NCBI GenBank assembly: GCA_964505305.1 | Contig: CAZDHE010000004.1 | Location: forward strand, 1-47,187 | Source: JAXHLG01 sp964505305 | Lineage (GTDB): Bacteria > Patescibacteriota > Minisyncoccia > Moranbacterales > DUUL01 | DNA length: 47,187 nt | Direction: 5' to 3' | In this document: piece after piece, positions 1 through 9,118 of the stretch | Position numbering within the stretch: the stretch's first letter is position 1 | Layout: each line of letters starts with the position of its first letter | The notes under the pieces: model-generated | Database searches by the model: none | The model's input: only the letters and a program-made list of their open reading frames with translations | Told to the model about the DNA's origin: nothing | Position numbers and translations under genes: made by a program

Positions 1-530
1 GAAAAAGAAATTAACCTCAAGAAGAGGTCTTCGATAGTGGAGAAGTTGAAGGTTTGACCCGTCCCAAGCGGGCCGGGTAAAAAGTAGAGCCCGCCCAAGC
101 CTGCTTGACAGCAGGCAGGTCGGGTAAAAAAGTGAAGGCAAGTGAGACCCGTCCCAAGTGGGCCGGGTAAAAAGTGAAGCCAAGTAGAGAAAGTGGAGAA
201 AGTGGAGAAAGTGGAGAAAGTGAAGGCAAGTATGAAAGTTTGGAAGCTTGGAAAAAAATGAAGTTCGAATTCTGCATCTGCAGAAGTCGAACTTCAGTTT
301 CCTTGCTTCTTGACTCTTTCATTTGACATTTGGATTTAGTCATTTGATATTGATTTGACATTTGGGCGGGTTTGTCATTTGTCATTCCAAACCCTTGCCC
401 CTTGCTTCTTGCTTCTTGCCCCTTACTTCTCAATTCTGTTTTGACTTTTGTTCTGTCATTTTGATTTTTGATTTTTGAATTTTCAATCTCTTGTTTCTTT
501 ATAAAAAATTGCAAAAACTTACTTATATGA
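1..530. repeat. Repeat-rich spacer, no credible gene
   Basis: The stretch holds a duplicated 30-bp unit beginning GACCCGTCCCAAG at 56-85 and 146-175. It also has four 9-bp tandem units (gtRgagaaa, 184-219) and a palindrome at 259-296. From about 300 to 500 come T-rich phrases such as CATTTGACATTTGGATT, GTCATTTGTCATTCCAAACCC and CTTGCTTCTTGCC, which recur in other spacers of this window (16143-16790, 41700-42300, 44575-45256). A minus-strand open frame crosses it but its protein is only translated repeats, so I call no gene. Confidence 0.8.
259..296. repeat. Palindromic hairpin repeat, copy 1
   Basis: An inverted repeat with outer arms TGAAGTTCGA and TCGAACTTCA surrounds an inner PstI-like CTGCAG centre. 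A second copy lies at 11218-11257 in opposite orientation: the asymmetric inner bases (AATTC on one side, GACTT on the other) are swapped. This suggests a small family of hairpin elements, not a terminator tied to one gene. Confidence 0.7.
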
Positions 531-536
531 TATAGT
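509..536 (+). promoter_or_regulatory. Probable promoter of FISUMP gene 1
   Basis: TTGCAA (509-514), a 16-bp gap, then TATAGT (531-536) preceded by TGA make a fair sigma-70 type promoter. It lies about 95 nt before the ATG at 632 and just beyond the end of the repeat block. No strong Shine-Dalgarno sequence is visible before the ATG. Confidence 0.45.
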
Positions 537-631
537 TACAAATAGGAAATTTCAAAATGCCAGCCCCTAATACTGGGTCACAACTCAAAAATTACAACAT
601 TTAAATCTTTTAAAACCAATTCAACATAGAT

Positions 632-1975
632 ATGAAAATTAAGCCAAATCAATTTTTAAAAAACAAAAGAAAGGAAGAAAAAAAAGCGAGGAAATTTTCC
701 AATTTCCAATCTAAAAAATTCCTTTTATTTTTTTTAACCATTACAACCCTTTCAACCGCCTTGGGAATTTTTGTCTATTTTGCCGATCCTCAAACCAAAT
801 CCGCCACTTTCGGCTGGATTCAAAGTGACTGGTCCGGAGGCAACAGCGAAAACACTGCTACTCACGAAACAGACCAGACCGGTTGGATTGAATTCTCCAA
901 CAAGGAGGAAGGAGTCAATGTTTCTAATACCGGAGAAGCAACCTTGCAAAATACTACTCACCAACACACCTCCAATACCGACACCGACTTTGAAAACTGG
1001 ACCCTAACCAACACAGAAGTCTCCGGAGATTCTATTGTCTTAAAACAAAGCGATTTTACTTGTGGAACCAGTACAATTCAAGACGCCGACGGTAACTCTT
1101 ATGAAACCGTTCAAATCAATGACCAATGCTGGATGGCTGAGAACATGCGAACCACCAAGTATCCTGACGGAACCTCCATCACCAAAGGCCCCTCCTCCCA
1201 TGGCGCTTCCGGCTGGGACACCGACGAGGGCTATTACTCCTGCCCGCCCAATTCCTCAAACGACGGCGAAGACTGCTCCGCCGCCGATTCCTTAGGCATG
1301 CTCTATCAATGGTCGGCCGCCATGGCGAGCTCCACCACCGAAGGAGACCAAGGCATCTGCCCGGACGGCTGGCGCGTGCCGACCGACGATGAATGGCACG
1401 CCTTAGAAGATTACCTCACTGCCGACGGCAACACTTGCGACTCCACCAGAGACGGAAGCTGGGATTGCGACCCGGCCGGCTCCAAATTAGCCGGCAACGA
1501 TGCCGCCGACGAGGACTGGGATTCCGGAGATCTCACTAACCACTCCGACTTCGATTCTTCCGGCTTCAACGCCCCTCCTTCCGGTTTCCGTAATACTAGT
1601 GGCAGATACAACAATCGTTCCAGCACCGCCCTCTTTTGGTCTTCGTCTGAGGGTGGTAGCAATGCCTGGAGACGAACCCTGGACCACGGTTACTCTACGG
1701 TCCGCCGCAATGACCTTGATAAAGCCTACGGTTTTTCTGTTCGTTGCCTTAAGGATAAAACCAACCCCATAGTTGACTTAACCCAATACAACAACGTTGT
1801 CTATGTCGACGTCGCCAACGGAGATGACACCAACGGAGATGGAACCAGCGGAAATCCGGTAGCGTCCTTTGGCAAAGGAATTGATCTGGTTACTAATAAC
1901 AACAACGAAGCCATCTATCTACTCAATACCGGCGACTACACCTTTGACAAAACCGGCTCATGGGATGTGACGTAA
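632..1975 (+). CDS. FISUMP-domain surface protein with DUF1565-like start (frameshifted)
   Basis: A 447-residue secreted or membrane-anchored protein. A basic N-terminus and hydrophobic segment (about residues 28-52) act as signal anchor. A FISUMP (Fibrobacter succinogenes major paralogous) domain spans about residues 150-372, with NDQCWMAENMRTTKYPDG-type start, DGWRVPTDDEWHALEDYL core and GFSVRCLKD end. After this the frame enters a beta-helix-like segment (VYVDVANGDDTNGDGTSGNP) and stops abruptly. The downstream frame at 1960 continues the same fold, so a one-base deletion near 1960-1972 probably split one long gene. It is a close paralogue of 42986-44092. Bases 1352-1456 are identical to 43685-43789, whereas residues encoded at about 1580-1725 are hypervariable. 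G+C and C-ending codon use are well above the neighbours. Exact ligand unknown. Confidence 0.8.
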   Translation: MKIKPNQFLKNKRKEEKKARKFSNFQSKKFLLFFLTITTLSTALGIFVYFADPQTKSATFGWIQSDWSGGNSENTATHETDQTGWIEFSNKEEGVNVSNTGEATLQNTTHQHTSNTDTDFENWTLTNTEVSGDSIVLKQSDFTCGTSTIQDADGNSYETVQINDQCWMAENMRTTKYPDGTSITKGPSSHGASGWDTDEGYYSCPPNSSNDGEDCSAADSLGMLYQWSAAMASSTTEGDQGICPDGWRVPTDDEWHALEDYLTADGNTCDSTRDGSWDCDPAGSKLAGNDAADEDWDSGDLTNHSDFDSSGFNAPPSGFRNTSGRYNNRSSTALFWSSSEGGSNAWRRTLDHGYSTVRRNDLDKAYGFSVRCLKDKTNPIVDLTQYNNVVYVDVANGDDTNGDGTSGNPVASFGKGIDLVTNNNNEAIYLLNTGDYTFDKTGSWDVT

Positions 1976-2607
1976 CCAGCGACTATCTCTCCGGAGTGGA
2001 TATCATAGGAGATAAAACCAAAGTTATCATAAGAAATACATCTGATAACTCTAGCTCCTACTTTGACCACGTTAAATTCTATGACCTGGTTTTTGAAACA
2101 GCCAGCGATTTTCCTCAAGGGACTTACAGTAATACGGACAATCGATTCACTGTTTTTTTTGATCATAATCAGGACATGTATTTCAAATTTCATAATTGTG
2201 TTTTTTCTGATCCTGATAATCGAATAAAATCAGATTCATATTATTTTGCTTTTGATTGGAGTACTGATAATAGCCCTCGTTATCAAAGTGAGTATTCAAA
2301 TTTTGAAAACTGCGTGTTTCCTGATGGTGGCTACAGTACCCCAATTCAAATGTATAAAAATAGTACTACACCTAACATTTTATTGAAAAACTGCGCTACA
2401 AAACACGGAAGCTTCTATTCTGTGTATAGTAGTTCATATGAAGAACCCACCATAGAAACCTCCCTCACGGGAGCCACCTTTGATACGGAATTCAATATCA
2501 CCTCCAGCGGATGGGTTGACTCAGGCACTGGCACCGACGCAGACGACGGCACTCAAACCGATATTGGAGTTTATGGCGGAGATTATGATTGGGATTTAAT
2601 TCAATAA
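1960..2607 (+). CDS. Beta-helix C-terminal part of the split FISUMP protein
   Basis: This open frame overlaps the end of the previous one by 16 bases in the -1 frame. It continues it naturally: residues DVTSDYLSGVDIIGDKTKVI follow on from TGDYTFDKTGSW. The content (short polar strands, many N, D, S, T) fits a right-handed parallel beta-helix (DUF1565/pectin-lyase-like), ending TDIGVYGGDYDWDLIQ, typical of such repeats. There is no homopolymer at the junction that would suggest slippage. I read it as the 3' part of a frameshifted gene. Independent translation from the ATG at 1960 is possible but would give a protein without an export signal. Its base composition becomes more AT-rich than the FISUMP part, as if the two modules have different histories. 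Confidence 0.65.
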   Translation: MGCDVTSDYLSGVDIIGDKTKVIIRNTSDNSSSYFDHVKFYDLVFETASDFPQGTYSNTDNRFTVFFDHNQDMYFKFHNCVFSDPDNRIKSDSYYFAFDWSTDNSPRYQSEYSNFENCVFPDGGYSTPIQMYKNSTTPNILLKNCATKHGSFYSVYSSSYEEPTIETSLTGATFDTEFNITSSGWVDSGTGTDADDGTQTDIGVYGGDYDWDLIQ

Positions 2608-2843
2608 ATAGACCTCCTCATCTAATAAAATACAAATCAGAACTAAAAAAACAGAATATAATTCTCAAAAAAGAACATTAATTCATCAAATAAGATAAAA
2701 GGAGAATAAGATCCGTTACTTATAACGTGGTTATTTCTGGTAGTAGGGAGTTAATGATACAACCGGTTAGTTTACGAAGGTTTTATTATTTAAAATTAAT
2801 AAAACTCCTAAAGAAAAAATAATTATACCAACTAACCACAAAT
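2608..2843. other. Intergenic, convergent genes
   Basis: No coding potential seen. The gap lies between converging genes. An AT-rich inverted repeat at 2779-2810 (arms AGGTTTTATTATT and AATAAAACTCCT) could serve as a weak bidirectional terminator, but neither side has a clean T-run. Confidence 0.4.
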
Positions 2844-4052
2844 TTAGCTTAAGAGTCTCTTAATATTTTCGGGTTTGTCGATAAGTAGAAAAAACCAGAA
2901 AAACAGGGCGAGGTCGTTTTTCCAGATGGGAGTGTCGATTAAGCCGTGCAGCAAGAAGTAATTGATAATCAAAAAAGATAGAAAAATTTGCTTTTTATTA
3001 GATGAAGAGGTTTTGGCGTAAAGAATTTTTTGAATAAAAAGAAAGATAAAGAATACCAAGCCGGCCAAGCCGCCGGAGAGCCAGATTTGAGAGAATAGGT
3101 TGTGGGAATGGGGAACCGCCCATTGCGGGTAGGGAGGAAAGTTTTTCTGTTCCCGCAAATAACTTTCTTGAAAACTAGCCGGACCGATTCCGGAAAAAGG
3201 GTTTTTTTCAATAATTTTTTCCGAAACCGAATAGATAACCAGTCTGGAATCAAGAGAATTTTTATTTTCAAAGGGGTCTATGGAAAAAATGTTTAATAAA
3301 AAAGAAGCGTTGAAAATTATTGTTAAAGAAAGAATCTGAAGAATTAATAAGAGAATGGTCAGGTTTGGCAGAAGACTGTTTTTGTGAAACAATAAAAAAC
3401 CGATCAATACGGTTAAGGAAAAAATAGCGCCGGTTGATTGAGTCGTTGCGATGGCTAAAAAGTGGACTGCGATGGCTGAATTTAGCCACCATAAATTATT
3501 TAAAAAAACTTTTTGGTAAAAAAATCTAAAAAATATAGTTATTAAAAATCCCGTAGAAAGAAGAATGGCCAGTTGATTAGGAGATTGAAAAAAAAGAGAA
3601 ATGCGATTGTCGTAAGAAGTTTCCCCAAAACAAAAAGATAACAAAGAAGCCAGCGACAAACCCGAAGAGTAAATCAAGTAAGCCAACAGGTAGTCTTTCA
3701 CCCAAAAGGTTTTTTTTCGGTTTTGGAAAGCCAATAAAAAGGCGAATAATCCGGGCAAAACAAAAAAGCTTTTTAGAATTCCCAGGTTGCTCCAAATTTC
3801 TCTTCCGCCCGATAAAGCGGAGAGAAATACGCAAAAAACCAAAAAACCAAAAAACCAAAACAGCTTGTTTGTTTGAAGGAAAACCAAAAAGCTTTTCAAT
3901 TTCTTTTTTTGATAGAGCTGTCCTGCTGAAAGGGATAGATAAACCAATAAAGCAATGTCCAGCCAGTTCAGGCTGCCTTTTTGCAAGGGGACTTTAACAA
4001 GATAAAGCCAGGGAAATAAAAATATTCCGAGAGAAAAAAACTTCAAAAACAT
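2844..4052 (-). CDS. O-antigen ligase/polymerase-like membrane protein
   Basis: A 402-residue polytopic membrane protein with about ten hydrophobic segments and a large loop in the C-terminal half. That loop includes NPFSGIGPASFQESYL and the motif PHSHNLFSQIWLSGG. The NPF-GxG...H-HN pattern is characteristic of the Wzy_C (O-antigen ligase/WaaL/polymerase) superfamily, which transfers or polymerises lipid-linked glycans on the outer face of the membrane. It starts exactly one base before the stop of the upstream gene (4053), so the two are translationally coupled. It is the last gene of the minus-strand glycan cluster. Whether it polymerises or ligates cannot be told from sequence; CPR bacteria lack LPS, so an S-layer or capsule-like glycan is more likely than O-antigen. 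Confidence 0.75.
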   Translation of the reverse strand: MFLKFFSLGIFLFPWLYLVKVPLQKGSLNWLDIALLVYLSLSAGQLYQKKKLKSFLVFLQTNKLFWFFGFLVFCVFLSALSGGREIWSNLGILKSFFVLPGLFAFLLAFQNRKKTFWVKDYLLAYLIYSSGLSLASLLSFCFGETSYDNRISLFFQSPNQLAILLSTGFLITIFFRFFYQKVFLNNLWWLNSAIAVHFLAIATTQSTGAIFSLTVLIGFLLFHKNSLLPNLTILLLILQILSLTIIFNASFLLNIFSIDPFENKNSLDSRLVIYSVSEKIIEKNPFSGIGPASFQESYLREQKNFPPYPQWAVPHSHNLFSQIWLSGGLAGLVFFIFLFIQKILYAKTSSSNKKQIFLSFLIINYFLLHGLIDTPIWKNDLALFFWFFLLIDKPENIKRLLS

Positions 4053-5297
4053 TTAAATAGAGATTATGGTTAAAATTAAAGGAAAAACCCTAACTGAATA
4101 AAAAGGAGTTTCAAACATAGAATGAACCAAAAGCGCTAAAACTGCCAGCATAACGATTTTTGTTTTTAAATCAACTTCGGCTTGGAGGAATTTTTTTAAG
4201 GGAGCCAGGACAAACAAACCTAAAAGGAATAAACCTAATATTCCAAGTTCCGAGGCAAAATCCAGAAATAGATTATGCGCGTAAACGGGATCTCTGTAAT
4301 CGGTTTGGCTGTCAATTTCGCCGGGCAGGTTGCCAATACCCGCTCCGGTTAACGGCCGATCGGCAAAAACCTGCCAAGACTTAGAAAGCATTTCGATTCT
4401 GCCGGATACCGAACCTTCCTGCAAGTTAAAACTGGATAGCAACCTTGGGCCAAAAAAGTTTAAAGAAATTAAAATAACAACCAAGAAAACCAAGAAGGCG
4501 GGGAAGCTCTTTTTGAAGATATTCAACAAAAAAACTCCAGCTCCGATTAAGACAAACAAAGCCAAGTAACCCGCCCGTGAAAAAGAAAGCAACACCGCTA
4601 AAAAAATCAACAGACTTATTGCCAAATATTTTTTTTGCTTAGTCTTTAGGTAGTTGTAAAAAACAAAAGGCAGGGATAGGTTTAAAAAAATAGCGAAAAG
4701 ATGAGGATCGGGAAAGGTTCCGAAAGCTCTTAAAAAAGTTTCTCCGCCCAAATTAACCGCCCAACTGTTGTATTCCTTCACCTGTTCGGCAAAATTATTT
4801 CCCAGAAAAAAAGGAGTTAAGCGATGATGAAAGCTTAAAACGGAGTCAATGGAAAAAATAAACTGGGAGAAGAATTGAATTATGCCGAGCAAGGCCGTTG
4901 CAAAAGCGGATAGACTTAAAAATTTGCAAAAGCGGTCGAAGTTGCCGGTTTTTTTGCGAAAATAAGAGAAGCTGAGAAAATAAAGTGGAAAAACGGACCC
5001 CAGAAATAAAATTTTTCTAACGGCCCACTCCTTTTCTTCTGCCCAATTAAGAGAAATCAAAGACAAAAAGAGCAAGCTGGCAAGCGCCCAAAACCGGAAA
5101 CGGGTGTCTATCAGCAGGTTTTTGTTGAGCAAGGAAGCGGCCAGCCACCAAAGAAAAAGCGCCGGAATTAAAATCCTGATTACCGCTAAATCAATTTTAT
5201 CCGCCGGATTTAAGGCAAAAACAAACGGCAGAAGAAAAACTAAAAAAGGAAAAATTTTTTCCGGAAGATTATTTTTAAGAATTTTCTGCTTTTTCAA
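4053..5297 (-). CDS. O-antigen ligase-like membrane protein (second)
   Basis: A 414-residue polytopic protein of the same Wzy_C superfamily as its downstream neighbour. It has a central soluble loop and the signature RPLTGAGIGNLPGEID followed by DPVYAHNLFLDFASELGILG. The frame upstream of 5297 meets the stop of the glycosyltransferase gene within four codons, and the only usable start is TTG at 5295-5297 (LKKQKILKNN, read as Met), so a TTG start is forced. Two adjacent, divergent ligase-like proteins could split polymerase and ligase roles, which is inference. No Shine-Dalgarno is evident; coupling to the gene at 5307 (9-base gap) is likely. Confidence 0.75.
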   Translation of the reverse strand: MKKQKILKNNLPEKIFPFLVFLLPFVFALNPADKIDLAVIRILIPALFLWWLAASLLNKNLLIDTRFRFWALASLLFLSLISLNWAEEKEWAVRKILFLGSVFPLYFLSFSYFRKKTGNFDRFCKFLSLSAFATALLGIIQFFSQFIFSIDSVLSFHHRLTPFFLGNNFAEQVKEYNSWAVNLGGETFLRAFGTFPDPHLFAIFLNLSLPFVFYNYLKTKQKKYLAISLLIFLAVLLSFSRAGYLALFVLIGAGVFLLNIFKKSFPAFLVFLVVILISLNFFGPRLLSSFNLQEGSVSGRIEMLSKSWQVFADRPLTGAGIGNLPGEIDSQTDYRDPVYAHNLFLDFASELGILGLFLLGLFVLAPLKKFLQAEVDLKTKIVMLAVLALLVHSMFETPFYSVRVFPLILTIISI

Positions 5298-5306
5298 GGC
5301 CGGAAA

Positions 5307-6083
5307 TTAATGTTTTAAGAAAATTTTCTGAAGTATTGATAAAATCTTGGATTGAAAAGGCATATGTTTTTGAAAAAATTTTATTTGAGATTGGAAGTAG
5401 CGTTTTTTTTGGTCGGCTTCTTTTTTCCAGCTTTTGCCATTGTAATGAATTACGGAAAAATGGGGATAAAAAAGAACTCTTTTACCGGCTTTTTTTACCT
5501 TCAAGCAATAATCCTGGTCTTCAAAATACATAAAAAATCTTTCATCAAAGCCGTTTAGTTTTAAAAAAAGCTTTCTGGGAGTCAAGAGAGCGGTCCCGGA
5601 AACCCAGTCCGTTTCGGTAGCGGTTTTTTTGTTCCAAGGCTTGAAAAAAGTATTTTTCAAAAGTATTTTCGGCAGGGAAGTTTTTTTGCCGGAGGTCCAA
5701 GGTTGGGGCAGGCCGGTCTCGGCTTGAATTATTTGGGCTCCCAAAACGCCGAGGTCGGAAGTTTTTTGAAAAAAGTCGACAGCTTTTGCAAGACTGTTGT
5801 CTAAAATTTTAGCGTCCGGATTCAAAAAGAAAAGGATTTCTTTTCGAGCTTTTCGAGCGCCTTGATTGCAAGCGCTTGCAAATCCGGAGTTTTGGCCGGA
5901 ATTGATAATTTTAACGGGCAAGTTTATGTTTTTAAACACCTCTCTTTCTAAAGGTTTTGACTCATTGTTAACCACGATGACCTCCGGCTTCCGGTTGGAG
6001 ATTAATTTGCTATCCAAAGATTGAAGACAGGAAAGCAGATATTTTTTGCTTTTGTAATTAACTATAATAACGGAGACATTCAT
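5307..6083 (-). CDS. Family 2 glycosyltransferase (WbbL/rhamnosyltransferase-like)
   Basis: A 258-residue GT-A fold enzyme. The N-terminal nucleotide-sugar motif is SVIIVNYKSKKYLLSCLQSL, the metal-binding region is FFLNPDAKIL (NPD in place of DxD, as usual in WbbL-type enzymes), and the acceptor/catalytic region is GFDERFFMYFEDQDYCLKVKKAG with the ED pair. The family adds rhamnose or similar sugars to lipid-linked glycans at the cytoplasmic face. It lies 4 bases after the GT-C-like gene (6088) and 9 bases before the ligase gene, so it belongs to one operon. Sugar specificity unknown. Confidence 0.85.
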   Translation of the reverse strand: MNVSVIIVNYKSKKYLLSCLQSLDSKLISNRKPEVIVVNNESKPLEREVFKNINLPVKIINSGQNSGFASACNQGARKARKEILFFLNPDAKILDNSLAKAVDFFQKTSDLGVLGAQIIQAETGLPQPWTSGKKTSLPKILLKNTFFKPWNKKTATETDWVSGTALLTPRKLFLKLNGFDERFFMYFEDQDYCLKVKKAGKRVLFYPHFSVIHYNGKSWKKEADQKKRYFQSQIKFFQKHMPFQSKILSILQKIFLKH

Positions 6084-6087
6084 AGCC

Positions 6088-7785
6088 TTACTTTAATTTG
6101 CCCACAAAAAACTCGGTTCCTTTGCGCGATTCAAAGGTTTTATGCTCTTCAAATTTGTCTTCGTTTAATAAGAGAATTTTATTCAAATCCTTGTTGGCAG
6201 ACAAAACAAAGCGAGATTGAAAGTCTTCTTGGATGGTTTCGATAATCCGGAGAGAGTTAGCTTGCTGAAATTCATTGATTTTATTCCCGTGGTTTTTAAT
6301 CTGATTCTTAATTTCTTTAACTTTGTCCTGGCAATTTTTGTTTTCGTCGCAATAGAAGGTGTTAACTCTAATGTTGTACCATTTCCAAAATAAATCCTCA
6401 TTGTGTTTTTTTAAGGTCATCGGTTCAATGCCCATAGTATAGCGAACTTTTTGATTGAAAAAGAATTGAATGGGAAAGTGGTTCCAACTTCTGGTAAAAA
6501 CAATATCTCCTTCTTCGGCCCGGTCTTCAATCCATTTGGCTACCTGTTTTTTGGTGAGTAATTCTTTATCGTAAGCTGATCTTTTGACATTTATCAACTC
6601 GTTTTGCCCCAAAAACAAAAGGAAAATAAGACAGAAAGCCAGAAAATAATTCTTGTAGTTGCTTGAAATGACAATATTTTTGTCTGTTTTTATTTTTTTG
6701 ACGGCCAAGGCGAAAGTAAAAACAGCGCTTACAAAAAAGAAATCAAAAAAGCGTCCGCTTAGAATCAGAATTCCGGCTAAAGAGCCGATCATAATAAGGA
6801 AGGAGATCAGCAAAAAATGATCGGAAACTTTGTATTGGTAGTTTTTCCAATTTTTCTTTAAACCGACGTAAAAGAAAATGCAAAAGATTATGGAGAAGAT
6901 AGCCAAAGCGGTTACAACAAGCACATTCTCGACCAAAAAGGAGGGATCTATCAAAGCAAGCTCTTGGCCGGCTATTTTCGAGACGGCATTTTCTTCGATG
7001 ATGTTTTTATTGATATTGATCACATTTTGGCTGACAGATAAGACGTTATCCGGGAAGGCTGGGTAGGTTATAGCTCCCAGAGAAACGGCAACGATGCTTA
7101 ATATAATCAATTTCAAAGAGAATTTTTTATTGAGAATATACCGGACTGTTTCGGTGGCAAGAGCTAAAATAATCGGAGCGGGAAAAGTGCTTAGATGCCA
7201 TAACACATGAAAAAATCCGGCAAAAAGAAAGGATTTATGCTTCTGTTTAATTAAAAAGTATACTTCCAGAAACATTAATCCCATTATTAAAACCAAGCCG
7301 CGGTTAATCAAAAATCGGGAGAGAATTGTGAAAGAAGTAAAGAAAAGCAGAGTAAATAAAAGGGAATAAGGAACCTTTAATTTTCTAAAGAGGTAGTAGA
7401 TAATGGACAAAGTTAAACTGGCCCAGAAAATGGCGCTAAATTTTAATCCGAAAAAAGAGTCTTCAAAATAGGTAAAAGGGATTTGGAAAATATTGAATAA
7501 TTGAACCTTGCGAGGCTCTCCCTCAGCTCTTTGCTCGGAGAAATAAATACGGTCAAAATCCTTCATAGAAGAAAGACCCTCTTCTTTAATCATATCCGCC
7601 AAGCGGAAATGAAAATATTGATCATCAATAGTTAATGTCCCCGGAGCTTTTAAATAAAACAAAGAGAAAACTCCAAAAAAAAGAAAAAAAACGGCAATGG
7701 AGGCCAGTAATGGCTTTTGCCAAAACCTTGCAAGAGTATTTTTTATTTTAGTTAAATTTCCCTCTCGATTTTCTTGATTTTCCAT
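6088..7785 (-). CDS. GT-C-like (possibly STT3-like) membrane glycosyltransferase
   Basis: A 565-residue integral membrane protein with about 11-12 hydrophobic segments and a soluble C-terminal region of roughly 160 residues. The first extracytoplasmic loop carries TIDDQYFHFRLADMI, resembling the acidic DxD-type motif and following aromatic/His residues of GT-C enzymes such as STT3/AglB/PglB. A later segment reads SRFLINRG. The soluble part contains FTRSWNHFPIQFFFN, loosely placed where STT3 has its WWDxG motif but not matching it. It is the first gene of the minus-strand cluster (7785 to 2844), 138 bases from the divergent GT4. A lipid-linked sugar transferase acting outside the cell is likely; oligosaccharyltransferase function is only a suggestion. 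Confidence 0.6.
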   Translation of the reverse strand: MENQENREGNLTKIKNTLARFWQKPLLASIAVFFLFFGVFSLFYLKAPGTLTIDDQYFHFRLADMIKEEGLSSMKDFDRIYFSEQRAEGEPRKVQLFNIFQIPFTYFEDSFFGLKFSAIFWASLTLSIIYYLFRKLKVPYSLLFTLLFFTSFTILSRFLINRGLVLIMGLMFLEVYFLIKQKHKSFLFAGFFHVLWHLSTFPAPIILALATETVRYILNKKFSLKLIILSIVAVSLGAITYPAFPDNVLSVSQNVININKNIIEENAVSKIAGQELALIDPSFLVENVLVVTALAIFSIIFCIFFYVGLKKNWKNYQYKVSDHFLLISFLIMIGSLAGILILSGRFFDFFFVSAVFTFALAVKKIKTDKNIVISSNYKNYFLAFCLIFLLFLGQNELINVKRSAYDKELLTKKQVAKWIEDRAEEGDIVFTRSWNHFPIQFFFNQKVRYTMGIEPMTLKKHNEDLFWKWYNIRVNTFYCDENKNCQDKVKEIKNQIKNHGNKINEFQQANSLRIIETIQEDFQSRFVLSANKDLNKILLLNEDKFEEHKTFESRKGTEFFVGKLK

Positions 7786-7922
7786 TTTTAAAATTAATTT
7801 TTATGCCCATTTTTTAAACGGGTTTACCAGAATATGGAAAAAGTATATTATAAATAAAGGAAGAAAACAAGTTTATTTTGAGTTATTTTTCGCGTTTTTA
7901 ATTTTGAAGCCGGTTAATTTTT

Positions 7923-9116
7923 ATGGAAAAGCAAGGTTTAAATTCTCAGAAAAACCTCTCAAAGACAAAATTGTTGGTTTTTTGCGGTTATTACCCGCCT
8001 CACATCGGAGGTTCGGAAAGCCATTCGGAGGAATTTAATAAACACTTAATAAAGAGCGGTGATTATGAAGTTGTGGTTTTTACTTCAAATCTGCCCCGTC
8101 TTGATTATTACAGAAAGGAGAGAGAAGTAAAAGTTATTCGTTTTCCGGCTTTTGAGTTAATCTCCAACTATCCTTTTCCCAAATTTTGGCATTTTGTTTT
8201 TTGGCGTCAATTAAACGCCCTTCGAAGAGAAGATTTTGACATCGTTGTCTCCAGGATAAGATTTTTTCCTACCAGCTTAATAGCTTTGTTTTTTGCAAAA
8301 ATCAAAAAAATTCCGTGGGTTCACATTGAACACTCTTCCGATTTTGTTTCTCTGGAAAGCGGGTGGAAAAGTTTTTTGTCCAGAATCTATGATAAAATAA
8401 TCGGCAGGACTGTCTTTAGGTGTTCTGATTTAAATATTTCCATTTCGGAAGCGGTGAAAAAGTTTGTAAATAAGTTCGATAGCCGGCATTCACCGGTAGT
8501 TTACAGGGGATTGGATTTAAGCGAGGAGTCGGCTGGGGAAACCGCTCTTTCTCAAATGGAAGATGAGATTGAAAATAAAATATTAATTGTAACGGTTGCC
8601 AGGCTATATAAATGGAAAGGAGTGAATAGGGGAATGGAGGCTGTTAAAAAGCTTCCCTCAAAATGGAAAGAAAAAGTTGTTTATGTTGTGATCGGCGATG
8701 GGGAAGATAGAGAAATACTTAAAAAGAAGGCCGACGGAGAAGGGAATATTCATTTTACCGGTTTTTTGCCAAGGAAAGAGACATTGTCTTTTTTAGAGAG
8801 AGCAGATATTTATTTGCACACCTCTTTCCCCGGAGGCGGCCTTTCCACCTCTTTACTGGAAGCTATGCGCAAAAAGTGCGCCGTAGTTGCCAGTCCCCGG
8901 GAAGGGGCTGATGAAGTTTTGGATGAGGATAATGGCTTTTTATTAAAGCAAAATTTTAGCGCCGGCGATATGGCTCAAAAAGTGGAATTTTTATGCAAAG
9001 ATGATACAATAAGAAAAAAGTTTGCCGAGAACGCCCAAAAAACAATAAAAGAGAGATTTAATTGGGATAAAAGTATTCAAGAATATAAGAAAATATTTAA
9101 TCAAATAAGGAAATAA
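7923..9116 (+). CDS. Family 4 glycosyltransferase
   Basis: A 397-residue GT-B enzyme. The N-terminal domain begins KLLVFCGYYPPHIGGSESH, the standard GT4 glycine loop. The C-terminal nucleotide-binding domain has VTVARLYKWKGV and ends with FPGGGLSTSLLEAMRKKCAV, where the two glutamates of the EX7E motif are partly replaced. Relatives (PimB/WcaL type) transfer mannose or other hexoses from nucleotide sugars to membrane acceptors. It heads a plus-strand unit with the GT2 two bases downstream and is divergent from the 6088-7785 cluster. Substrate unknown. Confidence 0.85.
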   Translation: MEKQGLNSQKNLSKTKLLVFCGYYPPHIGGSESHSEEFNKHLIKSGDYEVVVFTSNLPRLDYYRKEREVKVIRFPAFELISNYPFPKFWHFVFWRQLNALRREDFDIVVSRIRFFPTSLIALFFAKIKKIPWVHIEHSSDFVSLESGWKSFLSRIYDKIIGRTVFRCSDLNISISEAVKKFVNKFDSRHSPVVYRGLDLSEESAGETALSQMEDEIENKILIVTVARLYKWKGVNRGMEAVKKLPSKWKEKVVYVVIGDGEDREILKKKADGEGNIHFTGFLPRKETLSFLERADIYLHTSFPGGGLSTSLLEAMRKKCAVVASPREGADEVLDEDNGFLLKQNFSAGDMAQKVEFLCKDDTIRKKFAENAQKTIKERFNWDKSIQEYKKIFNQIRK

Positions 9117-9118
9117 TC

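Noticed and set aside
184..219. Tandem 9-bp repeats considered as a CRISPR array
   Set aside because: There are no spacers between units, the units are too short and no cas genes are present. Other spacer repeats are irregular as well.
17..514. Minus-strand open frame of 165 codons
   Set aside because: It translates spacer repeats (SKGQEARSKGQ, SPLSPLSPLS) and has no domain or start signal.
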